Below are positions 14,001 to 26,084 of a stretch of DNA of 64,000 nucleotides, one piece after another. Both the position numbers and the translations under genes were made by a program. Each line of letters begins with the position of its first letter. Within the stretch, counting starts at the first letter, position 1. Source of the stretch: Callaeas wilsoni (taxonomy: Eukaryota; Chordata; Aves; Passeriformes; Callaeidae). Location: assembly GCA_013398955.1 (NCBI GenBank), contig VWPU01018677.1, positions 1 through 64,000 of the forward strand, written 5' to 3'. The notes under the pieces are model-generated. The model did not search any database, was not told the origin of the DNA, and was given only the letters and a program-made list of their open reading frames with translations.

Positions 14001-14717
14001 GAATATAAGAATAATGGCACAAAGTTAGACCAAAGGTTCCCCTAGTTCAGTGTCCTCTGATCAGCAGTAGGAGAATGTAAGCACTATTTTGGGAAGGACT
14101 ACAAAAAGCAAGATACATTCTGGGTGATCTTTTCCTGAAATAATCTTGTAGCTTCAAGCATGTAATAGCTTTAAAGAACTGACACAAGAGGTGAATGTAG
14201 AGCATCATGTTCAGTAGCCACAAATGTATTTCTCCTCTGAATTCGTTCAGGCTGGTTTTGACACCCATTCTGATCTTGGCCTCCTCAAAACCCTGTGGTG
14301 CTGAGTTTCAATTATGTGCTGTGGGAAAAGGTGCTGTTTTGCGTTTGTATTAAAGCAAATTTATTATAGCTTATAAATTCAGTGGGTGTCCTTTACTTCC
14401 TGTGTTGCAAGACATAATGAGTAGTCGTCTCCTATTCACTTTCTGTGCTCCATGTGTCTTCTATAGGTCCGGATAACATCTCCTGCTTTTTTTTGCCAAG
14501 CTAATGAAACCATTTAGTACTTCCTCATGTAAAAACCACCTTAAATCACACTTGCTGTCCTTCTCCGTTCTAGTTCTTTGCAATAGTCGAGGTTGAAAAT
14601 GCACCAGGAATTTGTACAGTAGTATAATGATGGTTTCTGTCCTATTCTGTTCTTTTCTTAGTAACTCTTAACATTCCCTTTGACTTTTTCATTTCTGTGC
14701 AACACTGAGCTGAAGTT
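14001..14717 (-). mobile_element. Ancient CR1 LINE, 3' region
   Basis: On the plus strand the stretch reads as the complement of an old CR1 type that is abundant in turtles and crocodilians. Recognisable blocks in order are 'GAATATAAGAATAATGGCAC' and 'TTAGACCAAAGGTTCCCCTAG' near the left end, 'CTTCCTGTGTTGCAAGACAT' near 14,397, a 'CTTCTATAG' block near 14,460, and 'TTCTGTCCTATTCTGTTCTT' near 14,636. This order matches the 3' untranslated region followed by the C-terminal end of ORF2. Divergence is high and there is no open frame. It predates bird diversification by this reasoning, which is an inference. Confidence 0.82.
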
Positions 14718-17232
14718 TTGTAACATGGACAACTGGAGACTAACACTATTATCAGACAAAAAATTAAGAAGAAAGGAAAAGGTGGAAGATTAGAGAGGAA
14801 AAAGAAACCATGGTAGGAAAGGTGTCAAGAGAAGAGATTATTACAACAGGAAGTAACAGAAAGAACATTTTGGACAAATTGTTTACACAACGTTGTATCT
14901 TTAAATATATATACCAGGTAGGGTGACTAATTAGCTGTTGTTACTTCTGTAACCAGGTTTAAATTTTTCTTCATGCTTAATAAATGAAGTCTGAAGCATA
15001 TTTTACTGGGAAAGTGATATGGAAGCAATGCAGAGCATGAGTGAGTAAAATCATGTTTTCTAAACTACCAACACCAAGCCATGAAATACACATTTTGAAA
15101 TATTACAGAGATGCTCATTAATTTAGTAAAAAATCCCCCACTTCACCAATGCAGGTCTCAGAAGGCAAGTTGAGAAAGAAAGGAAAAAAAAAAAAGCACA
15201 TGCAAAACAAGTATTTCAGCTTAAACATTAAGCTTTGAAGGAATACATTTCAACTGCACAGTGCTGGACCTACAACATCACCCACGCAGATACTGAATTT
15301 TGAAGCAGATCAGCCCTTTTCCTTACTGTCTGGAACATGCCTTTGCTTTCTCGCTGGAACCTTCAAAAGTAAGGGCTTGAAGGTCTCTCTGTTGATCATG
15401 GTCAGTGCTCAGATTTTTCTCATATGAATCTAACACTCCCATTCTCCTTACTGTTTTGTGTAAATTCTAAAATATCTCCTTAGGAATTCTGAAAATGGCC
15501 TCCACACTGAACTGGAATACTAGAGCAGAAGAGAAGGCTATTTTGCAACAATTGTGGAATTAGCATTTACAGGCTATTTTATTGATAGCAGATACCTCAG
15601 AACACACTTGATGTGCCACCTAGATTTAGAAGGAGTACAGATATGTACAGAAAACGGAATCTGCACATTTCTTCTCAAGCCTGTTGGAGATGAGACAAGA
15701 TGTAGTGGACAAATAGGAAGGCTTCATGCAGAAGAACAGAAATAATGCTAGGACAGCATTGGAATGAGAAAGAAATGCAAACACTGACCAAGCAACTCCA
15801 AAAAGAGACTTTCCATAGACATATATAAGTTTAAGCAAAACAAACTACAGTGCTGAACTCAAACAGTTCAGTTGCTGCCCAGCGCATCAGTCTAAATGAA
15901 GGCAATGCTACGTGCTCCACAGCTCTTGACAACCATTCACTTCTTGACAAGACTTTGGAGAGGAGAACTGAAATTGCAGGAAGATGTCCTTCTGAACATG
16001 GGAGTTGTCACTGGTATTGATCTTCCTTGTTTACTTCTGTAGCTGGCTTTGCAGCTTCTGCATACTTAAAAATCTCTAAGGGTTCTTTTGCTGACTTCTA
16101 AGAATTCGTCAGGTCAGAGGGAAAAGTCAGAAGTTTGGACTTAAAATCTAGAATTAAGCAGCTACAAATGTGCAGCAAATGAAAAATTTAGACATTGGGC
16201 AAAATATTAACTAAAAATATCTACTACCTATCATTTTGTAATTATATCAGTTCTTTTGATTGTTTTAACTACAACTACTCTGCAGTAAGACAGACCTTAA
16301 AATACAATGTGATTTCAATCCCAAACATTGTTAATTTATCTTTTTTAGCCTTTCATAGAAGTTGCAGTCTCCTTTGTTTTATTTTCTTTCAGCAGATCCT
16401 GACAGGATCAAGCATGGCCATTGGGGTAATTTGTCTATCAAGTGTAGCCTGATTCTCATTTAGAAATAAAACAAAATAGCAAGCCATTGTCTTAATTTGG
16501 AATGAAACCTAAACGAATATTTTCAGAGACTCAAGAATGATTTGTCAGGTTTTCCACCCATTTTTTATTTTCAAAGTTCTTTGTTTTCTTTTCAATGCGA
16601 AACAAAACACAGAAATGCTGGAACGAATCTCCCTCTTCCCCCAGTAATTCTGGTCTACTTTTTCAAGACGAAGAGGAAGTGGCAAAACAGAGATCAGCCA
16701 AATTTTTAGATGCTTACATGAATTAAACTACCAAGACTTTAAAGTTGTGCCAGTGTGAGAGCAGCGTGAAAGAATTTGGACTTCTCTGATATGCTCTTTG
16801 TTGTAACAAAAAGGAGCAGACAAGGATGTGGGCTATTCTTTTTCAGTTTTTTGTCAGCTTTTCTTCTTGTTGTTATATTGTCTTGAAGAAAGATAAACAA
16901 AGACAAGACAAGTATGAATTTCAGGGCGCTTCCTGAGGAGCTTTGTGTTCAAACTTGCATCCTGTGCATCATCAAGAAACTGCTTTCCACTTCTACATGT
17001 CTGTGTCTGTTAATCCACCCACACTGCAGTCCTATAAGATCATACACATTTATGTCACTCAAAATTCTACTGCTTCCAGTTATATGTCAATCACAGTTAC
17101 TCCCCGTCTACCCTGGGTGGCTGTCAATCTGCTACCAGGGCAGAATCACTTTCACCTACTCTGAGAATTTATGCCTTTCGTCATGACTGTAGAACAGAAA
17201 TATCCTTTGCTAATAACAGATGTTGGCAGCGT
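14718..17232. other. AT-rich sequence, no gene recognised
   Basis: No recognisable gene or repeat was found here. Overlapping frames at 16,914-17,186 include no motif I know. An A-rich run lies at about 15,183-15,195. The rest is ordinary AT-rich intergenic or intronic DNA. Confidence 0.5.
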
Positions 17233-17263
17233 AGAGAATGGTTGGGGTTGGAAGAGTCCTTGT
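17233..17263 (-). mobile_element. Possible tiny CR1 3' tip
   Basis: The block 'AGAATGGTTGGGGTTGGAAG' resembles the complement of the extreme 3' tip of bird CR1 elements. It is only about 30 bases long, so chance similarity cannot be excluded. Confidence 0.4.
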
Positions 17264-17669
17264 CCTGACATACTCAAGGGTTATTTACCAACCCTTCAAT
17301 TGTATTTTCTTTCTCGCCATCCTCCTCTAAGCAAGTTACTTTTATTCTAGTAGAGAAAAAAAGTGCTTTATTTCCCTGTTCAACTGCTGTCAGTTGTGCA
17401 CTGATAAACCCAATCTATTTAAACAACTGGTATCTTGCTGTAGATTTTAAGCCTTTTCTGTAAAGGGAGATAAACATCTCAAATACTATGTCCTTGGATA
17501 CTAGTTGTGTGTGTTATCCGCTGGTACATAAGCAGAGAAACCTGTTATCAGTTTCTGTTTCTACTTTTAAAAATCAAACCAACTCCAGGGGGCAGTTAAC
17601 TTTAATTTCCCTTTATGAAAACAGACACAAATTGACTGACTTCACTGGGTCAATACCCCCTCATTTCAG

Positions 17670-17773
17670 ATGAAGATTTGGCCTACCGTTTCGACAGAGT
17701 TAAGAGATATCAGACCTGTGTCTGCATGACTTCAGATATGCTTCAGTGGCACGTGATGAAGCTTCCATATCAG
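17670..17773 (+). other. Candidate internal coding exon
   Basis: A pyrimidine-rich tract ending in CAG precedes base 17,670, and a CAG|GTATGA donor follows base 17,773. The 104-base interval is open in one frame only, entered after one base of a split codon and leaving at a codon boundary. It would encode 34 whole codons, containing segments such as YRFDRVKRYQTCVC and MLQWHVMKLPYQ. It also has two CpGs ('ACCGTTTCGAC') in CpG-poor DNA. I do not recognise the protein. A 34-codon open frame is not rare by chance, and decoy exons are common, so this remains a lead. Neighbouring candidate exons could not be joined to it convincingly. Confidence 0.25.
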
Positions 17774-19080
17774 GTATGAATTTCCTCATAAAGACTATAT
17801 TCCCTTTCTTAGGTACCTGGGATGCTCTGGGTGTGATTACATGGTGTCTTTTCCCACTCCAGATATGTCTAGCCCTTTCATAGCCTATTACACAATGGTG
17901 CGATGCAGCTCATTTAATTTAATTCTTAAGGGCATTAACACAAAGGATGTGATAAAACACAAGGCATTAATTAGAAGCACTGTCAACAGCAGTAAAACTG
18001 TCAACTGGGTCAAAGACATCCTGTCTTAAAACTTAGCTTTTCAATAACAGCTATGGAAAAGCATTACAAATATTCTATATTTTTTAGAATATTTTTTTTC
18101 TAAGCATGAAAAGTGCTGTTTATTTGATCAGGCCTACTAAATAGGTCCTTTTTGTTTTAAAGGTGATCAGAAAAGCCTGTGAATGGTTATTGTAAGGTGC
18201 TGTCTTCTTGCTCTAACAACACAAAGGACGATCCGCTATAGCTGCAGTAGAGGCACTGGTGATATTACTACATGCTGCAGGGGAAATATCCTACTCCTAT
18301 GGAGCCCTTGTTGCAGAGGAGAGAAAAAAACAGTCAATTTTTTTGTGTGTGTTAAATATCTGTGACTCCTCATCTGGCTACACAGGCAATCATCTCCTGT
18401 CTTAAGCATTTTACAAACATTGGCACTTGGGCCAACTGGTTCATTACACACCGATACCAGTCAAATATATCGCAATTTGCAACTGCCTTGCCCTTCTTCC
18501 TCCTCTTACCACTTAAAATGGATGAAAAGATATTCTCATAACAATCAGAGTGACTTGTGTACGGACACAAGTGCCGTACAGTCCACTGTGCCGTTTATCA
18601 TTTCTGTATTTCTTTCTCATCACAGTGTTCAGTGAAAGTGAGCAGAACGCTTCCAGTCCCGCAATGTCATCAAACTGTTTTGCCAGAAGCTCTGCGGATG
18701 AAGGGCCGCTGGTGGTTAACAGTGCTGTCAGTGGTGCCTGGAGCAAACGTATGCTGTTTAAAATGTGCACAGCTTGAGCAGGACATATACCCTGCTTTAC
18801 ACGGGATCTTCAGCTTAGTATATCAAAATAAGTTTTGAAAGTTATGGATTAATGAAGTATTAGTATAGATAGCAAAGCAGGTCCTACCCCATATATTATG
18901 ATATTTATTTAAAAGTAAAGTTCAGTCTACCAGGAAGAAATTATAGAAATAAACAGGGATTTGGGAAGAGGTTTGGTTTGATTCAGGCAACTATTCACAA
19001 GTGCAGATGCACTTTGCACCTGCAGATGTTAACTGCTTGTTCTTGAAATTTCTACCTCATGGTGGTGGAGTTCCACACAG
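17774..19080. other. Sequence with multi-frame open region
   Basis: The interval 18,420-18,840 is open in more than one plus-strand frame and on the minus strand. A very good acceptor (pyrimidine tract ending in CACAG at 18,625) precedes an open stretch to about 18,748, but the only nearby donor (AAAC|GTATGC) is weak. CpGs are denser than in the surroundings at 18,540-18,730. No frame matches a protein that I recognise, so I do not call a gene. Two competing hairpins lie at 18,553-18,580. Confidence 0.35.
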
Positions 19081-19200
19081 AGTCATAGAATATTTTAGAT
19101 TGGAAAAGACCTCTTAGATCAAGTCCAGACATTTCCCTAACTCTGCCAAGTCCATCTCTAAACATGTCCCTGAGTGCCTTCTCTATGTCAGCATTAAATT
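19081..19200 (-). mobile_element. CR1 LINE, short 3' fragment
   Basis: The complement of a bird CR1 3' end begins with 'AGTCATAGAATATTTTAGAT' and continues with 'TGGAAAAGACCTCTTAGATC', then 'CTCTGCCAAGTCCATCTCT' and 'AACATGTCCCTGAGTGCC'. These are the usual blocks in the usual order. The copy is strongly 5' truncated and moderately diverged. The right limit is approximate. Confidence 0.85.
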
Positions 19201-22200
19201 GTTGCATACAGACCTCTTTGCTTGTTCATAGGCATCTTTTACCTTTAGGCTTTCCAGCTTCTCACATCCAAAAGCTTATCACTACATTACACATTACAAA
19301 GCAGAGAACAATAGACTGAAGTATGAAACTCAGCCTCTAGAGGTATCCAGTACACAACAGGGGGCATTTTCCAAAGATAATGAAGACTGGTTTGGGAAGG
19401 ATGTGTAGCAGGGGAACTGTTTTGGAAGCAATCAGTCATAGGGAGAGAGGAGCACAGGACAGAAAAATAGAATCAAGGATCAGAGCCAACTAACATGAAA
19501 GGGGATTTAAGGCCAGGATGCCTGAAAGGAAAATTCTTATGTTTATTGAGAATAAATTATTGTTAATATTTTTAAGATCCTTTTTGCATAGTGTTAGCGT
19601 AATGGAAGCAGTCCCTGAAACTGAGTTTTCTCGATATGGATTTCTAACAGCTGACATGAGCTTAAAATATCTTTTTATGTAGGAGCAGTTCAACTTCTCC
19701 CCAATATGTTCTGTGCTTTCCTTCCTTCTACTTCACTGGGAAATCACTCATCTTTGAGGACAGACCACCTCTGCCTCCTGCTGCCTTGTCTCCTGCACCT
19801 CCAATCAAAGTCTTCTGGAATGTCACCATTGATGTCACCAGCAGACGGCTAGGACAATAAATTAAGGCTTGGGGTGAAGGAAGAATTTGTAGTGGGAACT
19901 AGTCAACTATCAAGAAACCAAGAGCCTATTTTCATGGCAAAATGAATGCTTGTTTCCTTAGAGATGAAAAATGAGGAGGAGTCAGATGAAGGAAATCTCA
20001 GTGATTAGAAAGTGAATTGCATTTAGAATTTTTTTATGTATTCAGTGAGATTTAAGTAACTGTTTACATTCATAATGAAGACATGAAATTGAAGATATAA
20101 AACTGAAGGCTTAGCTTAGCTGTAAAATTGGTTTTAGGTATGCATACAGGAAATGTATATAGAAGAAAAAAAAACCTATTGAATTTTATTCCTTTCCTCT
20201 GACTATAAAAACATAGGAGAATGTGTTACTATTAATTGTGCATATAAAGCAGGCTGTAAATTTCTTTCCAAAAACTCTGTGAAAAAACTGTGGGTGGAGG
20301 TGGTGGTGCTGCAATGACAAAAAGGTTCATTTTTACTCCTGTTAATGCAATAAGTCATCACAAAAGCTGCTGCAGTAAAAGCCAGTTAAAGAACCAAAAG
20401 AATGGGAAAAGCTTAACTATACATAGCACTGCAGTCCCCTTGCATTTATCCTGATGAGAGAAATAATCTTTCTATCATATTTAGAAAGCCTTCGATAAAT
20501 TGAATTGAATGCAGGAAATTGTCACTCTGTTCTATATATTGTTGCTTATCGCTGTTATTGTCAATTTGACTGTATCGCATACAGATTCCTGCCCTCACCA
20601 CACAAGAAAAGCACAGAACAGAATCTAGCCAGAGCAAGGGATTCAACATAAATAACCTAACAAATTAATAAAAAAAGCAGAGCACTGCCAGGTCATCTGC
20701 ATTAATTATACTTCTCCTCATGTATCTCCTGTACCCCAAATTTATATGTTGCCATCACTTGGTATTAATTGCAAACTGGATCATCAATCTCATATACTAC
20801 CAGTTATATTACCAGCATCTAGAAAGCAAACAGCTCTGCATCTAACTGCTAGATACACATTCACCTGGCAATAAGCTCGATTAAATCAAGACATTCTCTT
20901 CTCCAAACTGTTTGTTACTGTCTTTTTGGTGAAGATTATGACCTGTACACTTGAACCTTGCAAAATAAAATGTATGAATACTTTTCACATGCTTCAGTGT
21001 GAAGCCAGCTCATTAGCTTAAAGAGGTGATGGTGTTTTGAGGCAATTCAGCTGGCTTATGAAAATCCACACTTGAAGTATGAACAGGTGTTTTTATGCTA
21101 CTAGAAACAGGGAGATTTTAAAATAATTATCATTTTTTAATGTTAGAACTTGTATTTTGGCAGTTTATTATAGATTAAGCTGTTGGTCTTGATTTTCTAT
21201 CCTGGTCTTCAGTAAACCTTTTTTCTATACATTTTGTTCCTGATTACCACTACAAGTAGGAAAGCAAGAACTCTAAGAAAAAAGCCAGTGATGAGGAAAG
21301 TAATTTCTTTAAATAATGACTTGTACTGTGGTAACACTTAGAGACTCCTATGAGGTCTTCATTTTGCTATGAGCCATGATTTAAAAATCAGTCTTTGAAA
21401 AGCACAATTTTGTTTTGTGAGAAGGCAACAGGCAAATCATGAGGAGAGGAAGGGAGCAAGTGACACGATTTTGATTAGATTCATGAACAGCAGAATTGTC
21501 TGTGGCTGCCTGAACAGTTCTTGCCCGAGTTGCAGCTTTCTGGTGAGCACCTAATTTCATTGCTAGAAGCAACAACAGTACAAACAAAAATACTTCTTTT
21601 TCAGTCAGGTTTTCGCTGCTGACAAAATGATGGAAAACTAGCATTTCTGTCATTTGAAATCATTCTAGCTTTGCAAATGCAGCCCCCAATGCCACTCTTT
21701 CTTGTCCAATCTAGTAAGTGCCGTGTGTATTTCCTTACAAACGTGATCTCAGAGAAAAGGTATAGTTCAACTTTTAATAAGCAGCAGCCACCTGAAATTG
21801 GTGCAAGCTGCCTAGCTCCACATGAAGCTACAGCAGTTAAACCACAGTTAAAACCTCAAAGAGAGAATGGCTGAGAATCAGGAGCGCATCCAAAAAACCT
21901 GCAGGTTTAACTGACTCTCCTGATACACTGTGAGGTATGACTACAGTCATAGGAAACTTAAGTAACCTTTATTTTGTTTTCTAGATCTTTCTGTTCTTTG
22001 AAAACGAAATTAATTTTGTTGCTCACATTTCCCATGCTGGAGGTTTGCTACCTGCGGTGCATTGCAGTAAAATTCAAGGCTGGCCTCTTTAACAAAACAA
22101 AAAATGGGTTATAAATGAAACCGTCATATTTCCCAGGGGTAACTTTTGAAACAAATCTAGCAGCTTACTTTTGCCTTTCTCTGGTACCAGCTGCCACCAG

Positions 22201-23931
22201 AAAGTCTCCAGAACACAAGCTGCCCTGCCTTAAATTACCCATAGCAGAACACTTGAATTTTACTTCCTTTTAAACTGCCCTGCCCTTCAAGAAAACCCAC
22301 CATGAACACCAGAGACTGCCCCCCAGACATGGTACAGAGATAGCAGTTTTTGATTGGTTATGACAAGTGGAGACTTCTCTGCCTCTATTTTTTTTTCCAG
22401 CATGTTCGGTGATTGCTCTGTAAAAACAGCCCCGATTTTGCCAGTAGGCATCTCTTTGAAGGGAGGAAGAGCCCTAAAGCATGGGCCTTGGAATAGAGCT
22501 GCAGTGAGAAGTCATTCCTCCAGCTGCATTTAGAGATGCAATTTTTTTCATGTACCAGTACACTAAAGAAGTTAATTCTGCGTTTGAATATCAGATTTCT
22601 ACCCACTGCAAGTTGGGGCAAGTCAGACCTGCAGCCTTTCCTGTAATATTCTGCTCACACTTAGCACAGATGAATTATGGCAGTCAGACCACTGGCCTGA
22701 TCTTGAAAGCTTTCTCCTAGAACAGACAAGTTTGATGCTGTAAGTGCTGCTTTCTTCAAGGTGGGCAGTGACAGTAAGACTTTTTTCATCTCCGAAATGG
22801 CCAGAGCAACCTGACTTTTCTCTGACTTAAACCAGATTCAGCTACTGAAACTTGTCGTCTGAATAAACCCACTGTCCTACCATTCTCCTTGACCCTGTTA
22901 TACTCTGGGGTTCTTTTCTTTGAAAAGTTGCCATGGATTTGTTGAAAATTTTGGCTTTATTGGGACATTAGTGAGATTTGAGTACGCAATTTTTTCTTAA
23001 TTAATTTTCCCAGCCCATGAGACATGAAGGATGCTTGAAGACGACAAGCATCAAATTCTTTGACCCTTGTCTAAGATGCTCACAGCCTTAGGAGCAAGAA
23101 AACACTTTGAGACGCTCAGGCTCTAACTAGCAGTCTGTACTGCAGTAGTGCAGCAATAAGAGGACTGCATAAAGCAAAATTATACTGCTTTTAGCTTTCC
23201 TATGTCTCCTTGCTGGCACCCAGCCCATTTCTAAGCTCCGTTGCAATAATTTCTACGAGTTAGTTTTCCTTGATGTCAGAGTAGCAGCTAAGCAATTAAT
23301 TCTTCTTTATTTCATTTTGAAAATGAAAAAAAGTGAGTAGCAAACTCTTCAACTACGTTATAGGCGTTTTTGCAAGCAAAGTAGCTAGATCTATATCTGT
23401 TTCGATAAAACAAAATGCATTTCTTCTGGGGTAAAGAAAATAATAAATAAGTGATTTTTAAACATTAACTCCCTGACAGTGTAAGTGCAGTGAGCTGCTC
23501 TGCAACTTGAACTACGGAGCATTTAAAATAATTTCCAGGTACCTTTGAGAGACAGAATGGAAAATGACTGTCTAAACAGTCAAATGCTTCCATCCTCAGT
23601 GTTGGGACTAAAGATGCATTTTCAGATCACATCCACAGCACTGTGCTTCTCTGAGAAAGACTCTCCTCGGTTACACCTTTTTGTTTATAACATAAAAAAG
23701 AAGGTCTGAAATGACTGTTGAGCAATACTTAACAACTTAAAGGCAGAGCCAAGCCTTCCTTTAGTTTTAACAGGTCCATCAAATGCAGAGATCTGGTCTG
23801 AGAGAGCATTCGTTCAGCCTGCTGACTTCCTGTGGGTGTTTGGGGATCTGCAATGCAGGGTGCCCTCAGCTGCTGCCAGGGCAGGGCGAGTTCACCAAGC
23901 CCAGCGCTGCGCTGCACAGAGGAGCTCGTGA

Positions 23932-23961
23932 GGATGCGGCAGCAGCAGCAGCGCCGCATCC
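23932..23961. repeat. Hairpin with CAG-repeat loop
   Basis: A perfect 9-bp inverted repeat, 'GGATGCGGC' and 'GCCGCATCC', encloses exactly 12 bases of AGC repeat. The stem is GC-rich and contains CpGs on both arms. It sits in a small CpG-denser patch (23,880-23,965) within AT-rich DNA. No gene is assigned. Confidence 0.85.
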
Positions 23962-26046
23962 ACAGACAGCTGTCTCAGGGCTAAAGAGCCCTGCTCTTCC
24001 CATGCAACCTCCTATGCGCAGCTCTGTCTATTCTGGCTGTGAGCCGGCCGTGAGGAAGCAATTAGAGCAGTGCATAAAATCCAAATGTGAGATTTGTCTC
24101 TGTAATCTCTGTCCTTGCTTACTGAATTCTTGCTACACAAATGGCTGGCCTCTGGAACAGATCTGTCTCCTAAAATACATTTGACGTCATGGATCATGGC
24201 AAGTCACCACTAGCTAAGGATCTTGCAGTCACAGAAAGATCATTGAACGTGGATAAATCCTGTTCTCTCTTTATTTCACTCCCTGTGAAAAAGGGCTGGT
24301 ATTAGGGTTGCATGAACAATTTCCCCCAGCTGTTTCTGCATGCAGAACAAAAGTACTTCCCTTTGTCTAATCTAAACCATGTTTCTTAAAAAAAAAAATA
24401 AAAAATTAAAAGTTCAATTCAAACCAAAATATTTTTTTCGTTGTTTTGGGCATCTTTAACCAAAAATGAAGCAAAGGAGGGGAACGACTATGAACCTCAA
24501 CAAACGTGTTCACTTAAGCGTTCACGACTACAACATAGTTCATGACATAACTACAGTAATCCCACTTCCCAGATTAGTGCCAGGCAATTCACCCCCAGTT
24601 TTTGGCTCAGTGAATATTTTAATTGTCCCATGCAAAGTAGAAAAGTCAAAACAGGAAATTTCTGACGTGTATTTGTGTGCTAGTCTCATAGAGCCTCTCT
24701 CTCACATCTAGTATTTCCTTGGGGGTCTGGTAGGTTTTTCTTTTCTTGGATGATCCTGGGTGAAAACGGAGAACACTAATTCCTTCAAATTCCCTGCCCA
24801 GCAAAATCAATGTTAATTCTTGAGTTGTTTTGAAAAGATAAAACGAATTACTGAACGAGAAGTCACCAAACCTTTATCTCTGTACTCACTAGAAAACAAG
24901 ATGTCACCAAAGAGGAAAAGTACCCAGGAACTAACATTTGTAGTGTATACTGTCAGTAAGATTAATTTCATTACCTGTGGGAAAAACAGCAATTTACCCC
25001 AGCAGGCATCCAGCTTTGTGTTCAAATAATAAGACTGTTGTAAGGAGTAATTTTTATTCTCAGTCATGGGTAAGTAAGTTGTGGCAGGCTTCTCTTGTCT
25101 ATCACAATACCATCTACACCTTGTGGTTGGTTTCAGCTACTGCTCCTCTCTCAGGTCAGCGCATGACCCTTTCTTACTCCTGGTGATCATGGTCACTGAC
25201 TTCTGCTTTATTTGAACACGTGGATGTTCATTTTTTCTTAGCACCTGTGATGTGCACATCACCAGCCTCCAGTGTTAACCACACTGTTATGAAGACTGTG
25301 CTTCTGTTCAGCTCAGAAGAGGTGTGAACAACTGATTTGTCACTTATTACCTCAAAACTGGAGCCTCTCTATTAGAGTTTCTAACCCCTTGCCTACTAGA
25401 AGGCTTTGCATGGTCAGGTGGCTGATTCAGGTGGGTAATTTGGGCAGAAAACTACTTAGTTAAGCAATTCAGGGAGTCTTGCCTTCCACCCTTGCCTGTG
25501 AATAAAGACAAATTGGCAGTGATTCCGACCTTTTTGTCGACACATCACGTATCACTGAAGAACTCCACTATATAACAGTGCAGAGGGTTTGTGTTTTTAT
25601 TCATTCAGCCCAAGGCAGGCGACTCTGGACACTTCAGCAGCTGCCAGGAGACTTTGCTGAAGCCTCATAGCACCTGCAATAACTACAAGGGCTGTTTGAG
25701 CATGGGGCCTGCCTTTGGGGCCCACGTGAGAGCAGCACTCAAGCAGGAGGTGATGGCAACATAGCAGTTCCAGGGAAGGAGGCAACACTGGGAGGTCTTT
25801 GCCCAGGGAAGGGAGGGCCCTGCGTGGGCAAGATGGCAGAGTGCTATTTACAACGCTTTCACACTCCTGGCTTGTGATAGACAAACAAACCTGTGCTTCT
25901 CACAAGTGGGGAGCATGTAAATGTACTTGAAAAGAGCATCTGAGGCTTCACGTGCAGCGAGAGGCTGCGAGCAGCTGGCCCAAAGCCTGCTGTGAGCACA
26001 CGGTAAGGCTCCGAACCCCTTCTGGTCACAGGGCAGCAAGTCTTAC

Positions 26047-26084
26047 CCAGCTCCTCCTGACGCCTCTGGCTTAAGAGACCTTTT
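26047..26084 (-). other. Candidate short exon
   Basis: On the minus strand a strong pyrimidine tract ends in TTAG before base 26,084, and a CTGG|GTAAGA donor follows base 26,047. The 38 bases are open in two of three frames, one giving KGLLSQRRQEELG. The segment includes one CpG. It is too short to identify a protein, and decoy exons of this size are frequent. Confidence 0.12.
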
